DNA of 64,000 bases from Tenebrio molitor (Eukaryota; Arthropoda; Insecta; Coleoptera; Tenebrionidae), in the NCBI RefSeq assembly GCF_963966145.1, contig NC_091046.1:47678001-47742000 (forward strand). Direction: 5' to 3'. The position numbers were made by a program, and so were the translations under genes. Under the pieces are notes generated by a model. The model was not told where the DNA came from, made no database searches, and saw only the letters and a list, made by a program, of their open reading frames with translations. Below, piece by piece: positions 36,831 through 47,932 of this stretch (its first letter is position 1; each line of letters begins with the position of its first letter).

Positions 36831-38180
36831 TGATTGAGTGGCTCGAATGTGATAATTAGCGGAGGCGAGTCCGGGCTCTGGCGTAAATAAAGGCCGGTAA
36901 TTACAACATTTGGAGCGTTTCAGGGAGCGAAAGTCCTTCTTGAAGTTCCAGGACCGGGCCCGTCGAGCCGTCAGGTACAATTAGCGATGATAAATAAGAA
37001 TCTTCGTTTGGTTGTTAATGGCTCGCATGGGGATTGATTGATGAGGGCCGAGCCAGATCGTATCTGCGCTTGGTCCTCAACATGTGTTGAAAAAATCATT
37101 TAGAGCGCGATAATTCAATTAAAAAACCGCCGCCACCGGCCGACATAAATTCCGACGGTGATCGTTAAGTCGCAGGATAATTGTGGGACAAGTTTCGAAT
37201 TAACGGAAGGAAGGAATAAAACACGTCGGATCGTAACTCAGCCGCGGAGGCTCACAAGAACAGCCATTAAAGGCTCGTTTGTGTATCTGTTTTAACGCAC
37301 TTTAATATGGTGTTTGACAGGGGCGGAATTTATGGCGGCGGCGAGAAAATGCAATTTGCCCGCCTTATTAATCCGGGATAAAAGTGTGGAAACGAACCGG
37401 AGCCATAACTCAAGCGCCGCTCCGGATTCAACGGATTATTGCATTTTAATTATTTGCAATGTTTCAATCCGTTGGAGCTCCAGGCCGTCGTTTATGGACA
37501 CTTGGGCGAGATTCCTTGGCACCTACTCTCAGACAAACGCAAAAATCCCAACGGGGTGGATTTTGGGCGAAGAGAATCGGTACCGAAGCGGCTCCTTGCG
37601 GTAAGCTCTTCGCTTTTTGAAAATCGCGCAGCGAAGCCGACTGACTCATCGTCGGGAGCAAGAACCTCATCCTGGTAAATTTACGACTGATATGCAAATC
37701 TCGCCTAATTTAATTACTTACGCTACTATTGTGAGAGCCTCGACCTCTCTCACACTTTTTCGCGGGCGTCATCCAGTCGGCGGGATCTCCGCAGCGCGCC
37801 GTTCTCGTACCCCTCCTGTTCGCGTAATTCGTGTAATTTGTCGTCCTAATTGGTGATCGGATCGAGGATCGTTTTACACGAGTTAAACCGTTGAGTGGGC
37901 GTCCATTAGGCGATCGACGGCGAGCAAGACGAGCAGGTGAAGTGTCTCCCTGACACATTGACTTTGTAATGAGACAGGTGGCAGTCATGTTAATTGAGTC
38001 CGAGGTGACCATTCTCTATAAGGAAGTGCACATTGCCCGGCAGATGATTGGACACCCCCGCGGGCTAGCAGTATTTGCCAGGCCAACGAGTTTCGCCGAC
38101 GACTGACAACTGCTCGATTTCACCCAACAGAGCGAAGAAGTGACCTCGAAATAGTTGTAATCGAGAAATCGTCAAAATTA
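36831..38180. promoter_or_regulatory. GC-rich non-repetitive block 13
   Basis: CpG-bearing unique sequence; overlapping frames on both strands at 37,314-38,012 cancel each other as gene evidence. Candidate regulatory DNA. Confidence 0.3.
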
Positions 38181-38740
38181 TGCAATTATGTATGCAATGC
38201 TATCAAGAAGAGAAAAAAAGGAGATGATGCTGGTTTCAAACCCCCTTATTCGCCAGATCTTGCTCTTTTTTTTCCAAAGAACTCGAAAGCTTTCCAAATC
38301 ATTGGCCCAAATATTTCTTCAATTATAAATGTTTCTATATTGTGGAATAAGACTAGACCTAGAAGAAAATTATATTCTTGCTTTATCACAAGTAGAACCC
38401 TCAAGAAACATATTTAAAATTTTATTTCTGCCTTTTACTGCGCTTATTTACAAAAAAAACATTCAAAAGAAAGCTTTGGCAAGATATATTTTACGTAATT
38501 CTTGAAAGAATTATTTTGTTAAAAAATCCAACAAAACAATCTTGTTCGACACCTCCCTAGAAAGTGAGTCTGTATGCATACTGGTGAAGGTTTCTCTTTC
38601 GTTCACTTCACTTTCGCTCATCGTTTTTCGCTCGCTGTCTTTCACTCGCTGGTTTTCATTTGCTCGTGATTTTTTCCAATTTTTTAGGCAACATTTGGTA
38701 CTCCGCGGCACTTTTCTCTTTCTAGACATCATCAGGAACA
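38181..38740. other. AT-rich stretch
   Basis: Opposed frames at 38,511-38,754 come from a run of CTTTCGTTCACTTCACTTTC-like pyrimidine repeats, not a gene. Confidence 0.5.
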
Positions 38741-39063
38741 TACAGGTGTCTTAAAATTATCGTGTTCCGAGTTCGGGACTTAGTAGGGGACATGTTGACC
38801 AAGTAAAAATTGGAAAAATAAAACTTTTATTTTTTCGAGATAAAGCTGTTTTTTCAAGAAATGTCTTTTCATTTATATTTTAATATTTTACATAATCATC
38901 CTCACCATATTTCAAAATGAATGTCAACCATTTATATTTTTTATTTGAAGAAAACATGATGAAAAGTTTGAACCTTCAGACCCATATATCTTTGTAAAGA
39001 TTCCTGAAATTTTTCCCTCCAAGACCCCCGACTTGGAATACGTTAATTTTGCGACACCCTGTA
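38741..39063. mobile_element. TIR element related to the one at 25,661
   Basis: Left TACAGGTGTCTTAAAATTAT plus CGTGTTCCGAGTTCGGGAC pairs with right GACTTGGAATACGTTAATTT plus TGCGACACCCTGTA. The left end has lost one G of CAGGGTG. The interior CCTTCAGACCCATATATCTT is the inverted form of a segment in the 25,661 element, which ties the two into one family. Confidence 0.8.
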
Positions 39064-40650
39064 TAACTTTTCATCATCCACAACCACTTTATTGACGTTA
39101 CAGACGTTGTTTATTTTGTATTTAATTTTTTTCCATAGCAACAGATCCATCCAAAAATGTGATTTATTTTTATTTTAAAGTTTGAATACAAAGTTACAAA
39201 GACTCATTTTCTAAGGCGGTATTCAACAAAACCAAATACAGTACTCGAGATTAAGGCCGCTTTCGTTCACTTGAATTGTATCCTCCACGAAGCGAACACG
39301 CAATTCGCGTGAACGAAAGCTTTCCTCACTCTCACTATAAATAACTATCGTCAGCAGTTCTCTGAAACCTTGACACTTTTCATTCTCTGAAAAACTCATT
39401 TTAATTTAAACACTCGATTAAGTGAAAAGTTCAAGCTTCCGTTTCGCACCGATAACGCAGTTTTTTCCAAATGATTCATTTAAATTCTTCAGCCACAAAA
39501 AAATTAAACCGACAAATTCTATTAACATTTCTAACTATTAGTTTGCGTGTTGCCTCTAGAAAAATTGTTTATTTGATGGAAACTTATTCCGCTTCGCTAA
39601 ACGACCAAATTCTGCTAAAAAATAATTTTTTAACAGCCATCACGCCTCTCAACGTGTAAATTCGGTGTTTTGCTCGTTATTAATCTGCAATTACTGATGG
39701 CCATTAACCGGAAAAATGGTGTGTAAAGTGTAATTATGCTAATAGTGTTGATGATCGTGCCGAATTTCATTTTCTTCATTTTTTAACTACACACTTAGGT
39801 GGTGGATGATTTACGTCCTGAGGAATTAAAACTTTCACAGAAAATATTTTTCCACCGGTCTGATTTACTGATGGCGTGACAACTCTATTTTGGTCTAATA
39901 CGTCAAGACGGTGTGGGACCCATAATGGGACAGTCTGGGCGACAATCTGTTGTCCTCGAGGCTCCCCCTTAAAGAAGACATTTTCTGGTAATTTCACAGA
40001 ACTGAAGAAGCTTCAAAGAGAAAGCTTTTGTAAAAGAAAAAACTAGGTACTTGTAGACTTCTTCTGGTAGGTTGAACCGAGGAATTCATTCAAGAATGAA
40101 ACTTGAAACTTCTTAAAGCTCGAATTACCCAGTTTGCCCTCCCGAAGACACTTTTTTTTACCGTTTACCCCGAGTCCTGTCAACCACCACGCTTCCAACC
40201 CTTGTTGACAGGCAGGCCACAAAGCTCGCCCATCAGGTATTATACCTCTGCTGTTCGCAGATCATGTCGCTGGCTCATTCTTCTCCCTAATAGCTTCCGG
40301 TCTTGTCGTCTCATCGGCTCCTCGACAATTTGAAGAATTCCGACCCCGTCCAAATTACAGTCATTAGACCCCGAATAAATTACAATTAATCCGGTCCGAG
40401 ATTTCCGAAATTAATTGGCCCCCCTTGGACGTCTTCGACACGCGATCCACCGAGTGCGTTTTTATCGGGGACAGGTGTGGAGGAACGCTGCAAGAGTCGC
40501 ACGGAAGACGTGTTATCACATGTCCGACATCCTTTCGCGGTGATAAGAATCGCCGATCGCGCCAGACGACACAAACTCCAATAATATGGATATTGGGCGG
40601 AGGCCAATATGGAAATTGTTGCGTGCTCAAGAATGACCTGTAATTGGAGT
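39064..40650. promoter_or_regulatory. Mixed block with GC-rich section (block 14)
   Basis: The first 150 bases are AT-rich; from about 39,220 and especially 40,100-40,640 the sequence is unique and CpG-bearing. Frames on both strands overlap. Candidate regulatory DNA. Confidence 0.28.
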
Positions 40651-41236
40651 AATTGTCATAATTTCAGCCACCAGACCATTAAACAATTAAAAAAATTATT
40701 TATGCAGACAGGGAGTGCCACAAGGACAACAGAACAATTCCAGATGTGATCGGTCTCAGAAAATTTCATTTTGGCAAAAATTGTGGGCACGTTTCTTCTG
40801 GATTTGTAAATTTGACAGGTCACTCTGATCAAGCTGACTAGAGCACAATCCACAACGTGGCAAAATATTTTTAAAATAAGAGAAAAATAGTAGTCAAGCT
40901 TTTGTGCCATGTTTTTGTTTTAATCATGCTTCAATAAAATTTTAATGAATTAAACACGAATTTTTTTAAATTTAAATTACATTATATCAAAACCCCGTAT
41001 TTTAGGCAACCAAGTAATCAAATCACTTTATCTTTAGTACGGTACACTTACGTTATTTATACTGTACGTGGCAAATTTCATAGCCAACTGCTAATAAACT
41101 TTTATTAGCGTTTTTGTACCAAGAATTTACGACTAAATCTCTTAGGCAACTAGCTGAAATGTCAGCAAAATTAAAAAATATCATTGTCACCATTATTATT
41201 CCTACGAGTAGATTTGCTGTGAAGCTTTATATCGCG
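40651..41236. other. AT-rich non-coding stretch
   Basis: A minus-strand 84-codon frame (40,656-40,910) has no recognised domain. Nothing else is seen. Confidence 0.5.
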
Positions 41237-41573
41237 CGTTCAAATGAAATCCTGGGCTGAGTAGGCGTTGGAAAAATTAAACCGTTTATAACAGTGTAAA
41301 GTTTGAATTTCCCGCCGTTTAACACGAATAACATTTGTTTATATTTAATGGAAACATTATTGAACATGTTGTTTTCAGCAAAGGGTGTCCTTAGATATTT
41401 GTTTCGAGAATAAGAATCGTTAAGTTATTCTATTTTTAATGTAAAACATTGCAAAGAAAGAAAAAAGGAAAGATTTTTTGGCTCTAAATTTTAGGTTAGC
41501 TGTCAACATGCTCCAATTAATCCACGCTGTAAAAAAGCACAACAATGCCTTCCCAGCCCAGGATTTCATTTGA
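41230..41573 (+). mobile_element. MITE family M1, copy 7 (near full length)
   Basis: The left terminus includes the extended TATATCGCGCGTTCAAATGA and the right end reads CCAGCCCAGGATTTCATTTG. The interior is complete. This is one of the best copies for deriving the family consensus, with copies 4 and 8. Confidence 0.9.
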
Positions 41574-41589
41574 GTTCTGGTGTTCCACA

Positions 41590-42840
41590 AGAAACCGTCT
41601 CCAGGCTTTTATTACAATTTTATGTTGACTCGACCTTGAAGACAAATTTTTTGTTTGTTTCTGACGAAAAAACGAATCTCGTGTGACCAAAAAACATGAA
41701 AAATCTCGAGCAAAAGAACGGTGTCAAAGCACGTGCTTTAATTTTTGTTTTACAGCACTAACAACAATCTCGATTTGAAGAATTGCTTTAAACTTAAAAT
41801 CCGCGTGATAATCTCGTAGTTTGTTGTTCCTTTTGAACTTTCTCGCCGAAAACTATTTCTCGCAATTAATCGTCACATACTTTGGGGAAAAACACGTAAA
41901 AGCGCCCCCGATCTGGTTTTATTGTGTTCTGGAACACACGAAACACTCCAGATATCCGTTAATTTCCCCATAAAAAATTCCCCGAGATGGTATCTTCTCA
42001 AGTTTTAGGTAAAAAGTGTACAGCTGCAGCGTTATCATGGTAAAAAAATTGAAACGCCGTCGCGTGTCATTTATCCCCCTTCGAAATAATCCCCGAAAAT
42101 TGATACAATCCTATCAATCGCGAGTATCTCGACAAGAAAACCTGCGTTTCAAACGCACAATTCTCATTAAAACCGGAATAATCCGTGCACATTCGGCCGG
42201 ATAAAAAGTATGTTAATGTGCACTTAGCCCTATCAGTTTTGACGTCCATTTTTGGCGTTATGAAAATTGCGCCGAAAAGGGTGGAGCTTTGGCGGCTTAG
42301 GGCGTGGGGCCCGCCCCGGCGCCTAACCGGAAACACGCACGACGATGTGTGACGCCACCGGATTTTCCATGGGCGGCGTGGGCCCCGGCTCCGGGAAAAT
42401 CGAGGCCGCCCGCCCGGACCCCAGATCCGGGGAGCTGACGCTCGCGGCGCGGCTCGACCCGGAGCTTCGCCAAAAATTTTGACAGGGAGGACGAAGGCGG
42501 GGTACTGCGGGGGTCGCGACGGGGACGGATGCGACGAGGCGCCCCTGGAGCGTTGATTCTTCATGGAGAACGGCCATTAGCGGCGCGGATCGTGAAAGAG
42601 GCTCGTCTTCATGCAATATGTATGGTAGTTGGGCACCAGAAAATTAATTCATAAGGCAAAAAAGATGAAGGCGTTTGTTACATAATTCCAAATATAAATG
42701 AGGAGTTGATGCGTTTGAAAGAGTCGCGGTACCATGCGCTATCCTTGAGTCGTAACGCAGAATTTACATACTTATGAAGCGGAAAGGTGGATAAGTTTGC
42801 GATGGTGAAGGTGAAAAATGAAGCGGGCCGAGTGGGCGGG
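41590..42840. promoter_or_regulatory. GC-rich block 15 with CpG-island-like core
   Basis: The core 42,240-42,620 is the most GC- and CpG-rich non-coding stretch in the window. Long antisense frames (42,067-42,564; 42,323-42,616) exist here, with low-complexity Arg/Pro/Gly composition typical of GC-driven open frames. It could be an unmethylated promoter or enhancer core; no transcript structure is visible. Confidence 0.35.
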
Positions 42841-43550
42841 TGACATTTTTTCAAAAATTTAAATTCCTTCGGGAAAAAAATTACAAAAAGTATGTCTCAA
42901 ATTTCTTTTTCTCTCTCCCATACTTATTCTATTAAAAATTATGCAACATAGAATGTAAGCAAATGCATTTAGATAAACAATGATTTCTAATTGTTAATTC
43001 CTCCAATTAAAGTCTTCTGAACGAAGATATTTTGATATTTTATTTAATGGAGAGTAGACAAATTTATAAGTGTCTCTTATCCATGTCTGCCAAAGGAATA
43101 AAGATTTTTAATGGTTAATACAGCAACAATTGCATAAAACATCACTTTTTTATAAGTGGGAGGTCTACACGCACGAGTACAACACGTAAAAAATCATTTA
43201 TGCACAACTTACATGCATAATTTTTTGCAACATCATTGTCTCTGTAACATTAAATCACCACGAAAAAAATTCACGATAAAACTTTAAAATATGAATAGCT
43301 GGCATTAATTTTCTAAAGTCATTGTGCAACCAGCTAAAAGGCAAGTCATCATGTTGAAATGAGTACATTTATTGGTTTCATATTTTTCCTCTCAAGGAAT
43401 ACACCTGCTTGAGAAACTTTTTTTTACAAAATAATTTTTCTTCTTGTTTCCCTTTTTGGCAAGATTTTGGAAGTTGAGAATACTATTTAGTACCACTTGA
43501 TAAAACTTACACCTAGAGATTTTCTTCTGTTTTCTCACAACAGTATTGTG
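42841..43550. other. AT-rich non-coding stretch
   Basis: Nothing is recognised. Confidence 0.55.
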
Positions 43551-43889
43551 CGTTCAAATGAAATCCTGGGCTGAGTAGGCGTTGGAAAAATAAACCGTTT
43601 AGAACGGTGTAAAGTTTGAATTTGCCGCCATTTGACACGAATGACATTTGTTTATGTTTAATCGGGACATAAGTGAACATGTTTGTTTTCAGCAAAGGGA
43701 GCCCTTAGATATTTGCTTACGTTATTCTATATTTGGATGTAAAACATTGCAAAGAAAGAAAAAAAAAGAAAAATTTTTTCACTCTAAATTTTAGGTTAAT
43801 TGTCAACATGCTCCAATTAATCTACGCTTTAAAAAAGCACAACAATTGACGGTTTCCAACGCCTTCCCAGCCCAGGATCTCATTTGAAT
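43551..43889 (+). mobile_element. MITE family M1, copy 8
   Basis: It has complete ends: CGTTCAAATGAAATCCTGGG at the left and CCCAGGATCTCATTTGAATG at the right, the latter extending to TGCGATATAA. The interior is full length apart from a small deletion around the AGGAATCGTTAAG part. Confidence 0.9.
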
Positions 43890-43913
43890 GTGCGATATAA
43901 AGAATACAAGAAC

Positions 43914-44850
43914 TAATATCTATTCACTTTGATTGTGACCACAACGAAAAACATAGTAGGCGCAGTTTAGCTGTGTGCTGCCAGAGATAACGGTGCTGCA
44001 TACGTTTTACACCAAATATTTGTGTGGTGTGAACATGATGTGAAAATGTCAGAATTGTCAAAACTTGACCATGGTAGTAAAGCAATGATTTTAATGTATT
44101 TATCAATAGTAATAACGGAAATCAATATTTGAAGTAGGAGAAACTAAAAACGTCTGTCTGATTCTGTGATCACGTCTGTTGAAAAGTGGGGTTATATCCA
44201 GGCACAGATTATTTAACGTAAAAACTTCGAAATCACCTTATGCAATTCTCGATATTAATGAAGAACGAAGGAAATGGTCATTTGGCAGTAAGACAAACGC
44301 GAAAAATGCCTGGGACTAATAAAGGTGATCAGAACTTTCAATTAGCATTGATTAATACAAATATTTTCAGATAAAAACTAATCAGACAGAAAGTTCAAAA
44401 AAATGATTACCAGGGGATGAAAAGGCAGAAGGTATCAAACTACAACACTTACTAGCCAAAATGTACAGCAAAAAAGCACAAATAGAGTTAACTTTATTGG
44501 TGATGTTCGTCTTTGTGAGTTGTTTTCCCGTTGGCTTCAATAAACGTCTCGAAACAAGTCAGTATTAACCGTTTGGTCCCAACTTTGAGAAGACGACGTG
44601 GCATTTTCTTTTTGAATTCTAAAATTTTGTACCAAAACTCAATTTTATAGATATGCGCACAGTGTACGTCGAAAAACGTTTGCGCAAGTCGTTCTCCGTT
44701 CTGTCTTCTGTGAGCGTGACGTTTCTGTCAAAATGGCGCCTCCGAGTGTTGCCAACTGCGACTGGATTTAGTGTTATCTAAAATTCCCTATCAATAACCT
44801 AGCAACTGAAAAGTTACTAGGGAGTGGTCACAATCAAAATGAATAGATTA
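43914..44850. mobile_element. TIR element, possible transposase remnant
   Basis: TCTATTCACTTTGATTGTGA plus CCAC at the left pairs with GTGGTCACAATCAAAATGAA plus TAGATTA at the right, about 26 bp. It is about 937 bp long. On the minus strand a short frame near 44,650-44,490 reads IEFWYKILEFKKKMPRRLL and then FETFIEANGKTTHK before a stop. This may be the end of a decayed transposase, but I cannot assign a family. Confidence 0.6.
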
Positions 44851-45950
44851 TAGGAACTGGTATACAAAGTATTGGAACTTTTTTTTGAAGTGGTGTATTA
44901 AAATTTATTAGTTTGTGAAGCATTATTTTTATACCCCCACTGTTGCACAAAAATAAGTCTATTTTAAAGTGTCCAAAGTGCAAAAAAGAGAAAAACCAGT
45001 ATACTTCGTCCAGCGAGAGATTGGGAGATTTTAAATTGTATTAAATTAACCCAACACTATAAAATGCATAGAATACATGAATTAGATAATAATTTCAGGG
45101 CAAGACCGTTACTGCTTGAAGGATATATTTTAAATTTTACGTGCGCTAGGTACTGCTTTCTCTACCTAGAATTTAGTCATTTTTATATCAACCAATATCT
45201 CGCTGGACAAACTATACACTGTTCAAAATTTCGTGGTCCCATATGAAAGGAAGCAAAAGACGATTTCAGAACTGATTTTATTTTTTTAGATATGTAATCT
45301 CTCTCAAATGCATTTGTTCCTCCCTATAAATGAAGTTTCTTTTATCATCAAAATATTCTTCAATAACTGCAACAGTTTCCTAATTTGCAGAAGATTTCAG
45401 CCACAGAACTTTTCAAGTTAATAAATAGGAAAAAATCCGAAGTGGGGGCATATTTTGAGAAGAACGGTAGCACTTCGTAGAGATCTTCGACAAGATCTTC
45501 TTCGCCACATCTGATCCCTTTCTACGAACTTCTCTGTCGAGTCCACCCAAATGATTCCCTAATATTCTTCGATGAGGATTTGACCTCTTGGTAAATAATA
45601 ATCCATCATGCTTGCTTCTCTGGAATCCCTAATGATCGACATCCTTCTTGTTTGTGCCTTTTCCAGATTCGATGTGTCCACTTTTTAAGACCTTTTCATT
45701 CTATTCGAATCGCTATAAATCGTCCTTTACAACTCATCATAACATGTTTTGTTCCAATTTTGTGCAAAACGTGATGCACTTCAATTGAGATATTTCACAC
45801 ATCATCCTCGAAATTTTTTCTGTTGGTGACAAATCCGCAAACCGTGGCGACCATTCTCTCGATGTCGCGATTTTAAACTCTACTTTTTTCCGCCCCCATC
45901 TATCGCCTTCACTTTGGAACACCACAAATAAGTCTTCACTCTTGGACTGT
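44851..45950. other. AT-rich stretch
   Basis: Short frames at 45,064-45,246 (+) and 45,737-45,925 (-) have no recognised domain. No gene called. Confidence 0.5.
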
Positions 45951-47270
45951 CCGAACTTGTTTCACAAACTGAATTTACACTTAAATTTGTGGTCGACGCG
46001 ATAATTCCACCACAATTACGTCGATTACCCCGACGGGTGTGAGTAAATAAGCCGCTCAATGAGCAACCGGTCGCTGGATTATGTTAATGAGAGCATCATT
46101 TATTCACTTATCCTCTTGGTATTTTAATAAGCAATTCTTTTACGATGTGTCTTATATCGTGCGAGTGCGAGTCGTAAATTAAAATGGACTGCTTGGAAGT
46201 ACAAATTCAATAGAACGAGGAGGCGCAGGTGTTTATTATGGATGTGTTTTTGCACATGCCAATAAAATAAGAATAATTTTACAATTTATCACCGACTGTT
46301 GGTAATATGACATATGCGTATACGTGTACATTCACACAAATTGAAGAGTTGGTGGGTTATTGTCATAACTCACTCGAAAATGCACGAAACGTCGTCTCCG
46401 GCTGACACAAGAGTTTTCGACGATCAGCTTACGTCATCCCATTGCCCAACATCTGCCACATTTATGCATCTTGTTGTGCAAGCAAGAAAAGTCACCACAG
46501 GATAGTACGTACGTTGCAGCTCGATTCGCACGCATCTGCTTTGACATTTAACATAACCTCAACGACGCATAACATTTTTTTAACTTTTGCCCATTCGGAC
46601 TTGGAGATTTAAAGGGGAGTTGGTTCTTTGGACGAGACGTTGCCGATCAATCCGCTTTTCGTGACACGTCGAAGACGTAAAGCTTATTGTGAAGGGAACA
46701 AACGATCGCCAACCTCACCAAAAAGAAGGAACAATTCACTTTTGCAGCGGTGTATTTGTAACCATCGATATCTGCCAATGGTATTTTTGCACGAGTCACT
46801 CAAACGCTATCTTTACACAATAAGCACATTCTGAGCACGTTTCCAGCGTTCAGTGGCGTAGCTTATTCCTGCCAGCTCCTAACTGATCAAGATTCCTTTC
46901 TTCTCTAGACGTTCCTCCGCCTCTGCGTGCTATCGGTATCGAGACGAATTTTTCCTCCATCTCTGCGACAGTCCATTACTTGTGATTTTTCCACGTTAAC
47001 CGGACGTCGCATGCACCCAGCTCGCCTTTCCGAAGAAATTATTGTAATCGGTCTCTTAATTGTTTGTTAATAGTGCCGACCGACACCAACTTGTGATTCG
47101 ATAGTGGTCGTTGCGTGGAAGTAAATTATTAGCGCAAGCCTTCGATGGTGCATTTTTACACTGTGGGCTAGGTATTAAAAACGCATTATGTAAAATCGTG
47201 TAAAAGAAATTACGGTTTATTTTTTATCCATCAGGGCCGTGACGCCTCGATTACCGGCCCACGGACTTTT
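45951..47270. promoter_or_regulatory. GC-richer non-repetitive block 16
   Basis: Unique CpG-bearing sequence upstream of the cysteine-rich gene. The 68-codon frame at 46,628-46,834 has no domain and starts at TTG. A lone TACAGGGTGGATATT at 47,284 is a single CAGGGTG-type end. Confidence 0.3.
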
Positions 47271-47555
47271 CGTAAGAACATAATACAGGGTGGATATTAT
47301 TTTAATGTTCTTCATTAGACCGTAAGTACGGGAATTACGGAGATGAGGCTAAATGGGAGGGAGAATGCGTAATTGTGGGTCTGGGCCAAGATGATGGGAT
47401 GGGAGCGTGGTGGAGGGTTCATCAGGAGCGACCGCAACAATGGAGATGAAGAGTCTGCTGTAGAAATGCAGAAGTGTGGGACTCTGGAATTGCTTCAAGT
47501 TATTTTGTCACTTGCATACTCATATCTTCTTTCAATGTGTCACTTTTTCTGTTTA

Positions 47556-47662
47556 TGAGAAACAAGAAGAAAGGGGGGAAGAAGAGCAAATTGGAGGAGT
47601 TGAGCATCTTGAAGGTGTGTTAAGTAACAAAGAGAAAGAAGTGGAGGAGGAGGAAGAGAATT
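47556..47662 (+). pseudogene. Inverted, frameshifted fragment of DDX20 repeat unit
   Basis: AACAAGAAGAAAGGGGGGAA here is identical to the minus-strand sequence of DDX20 exon 3 near 57,910-57,930. The match continues through TTGGAGGAGTTGAGCA and, after a 10-nt deletion, through GTGTTAAGTAACAAAGAGAA and GTGGAGGAG. About 105 bp correspond to the first 57-residue repeat of DDX20. The 10-nt deletion switches frame in the middle. It lies on the opposite strand from its source, 10 kb away and 270 bp upstream of the cysteine-rich gene. Confidence 0.85.
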
Positions 47663-47811
47663 ATTTTGAATTGTAGCTTCTCTTAAATCTTCTTAGATTA
47701 AATCTTCTTAGCATCTCCAGAGTAGAGATTTCCGTTGGTCCGAGATGTCCTTGTTTATTGAGTTTTTTCGACAAATCGCTCTATCTTGTAGGATGCCGTT
47801 CCCTTGACACC

Positions 47812-47823
47812 AAATCAAAATTC
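47812..47823 (+). promoter_or_regulatory. Possible translational-control-like element
   Basis: AAATCAAAATTC differs at two of twelve positions from the translational control element I recall for Drosophila Mst(3)CGP sperm-tail genes (ACATCNAAATTT class, near the start of the mRNA). It is 110 nt before the ATG of the cysteine-rich gene. AT-rich DNA makes such a match easy by chance. Confidence 0.15.
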
Positions 47824-47932
47824 ATAAACAAGTATTTTTTCTCAAAATTGTGACCCTTTGGCATGTGAATCTTCAAAATTAAAGTAAATTTCGGTCGAGC
47901 GTTAAAATTTCAAGTAGTGAACCCCCTTAAAA

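Noticed and set aside
42067..42564. 165-codon minus-strand frame
   Set aside because: Its composition follows the local GC content (Arg/Pro/Gly), it overlaps another open frame, and it has no domain.
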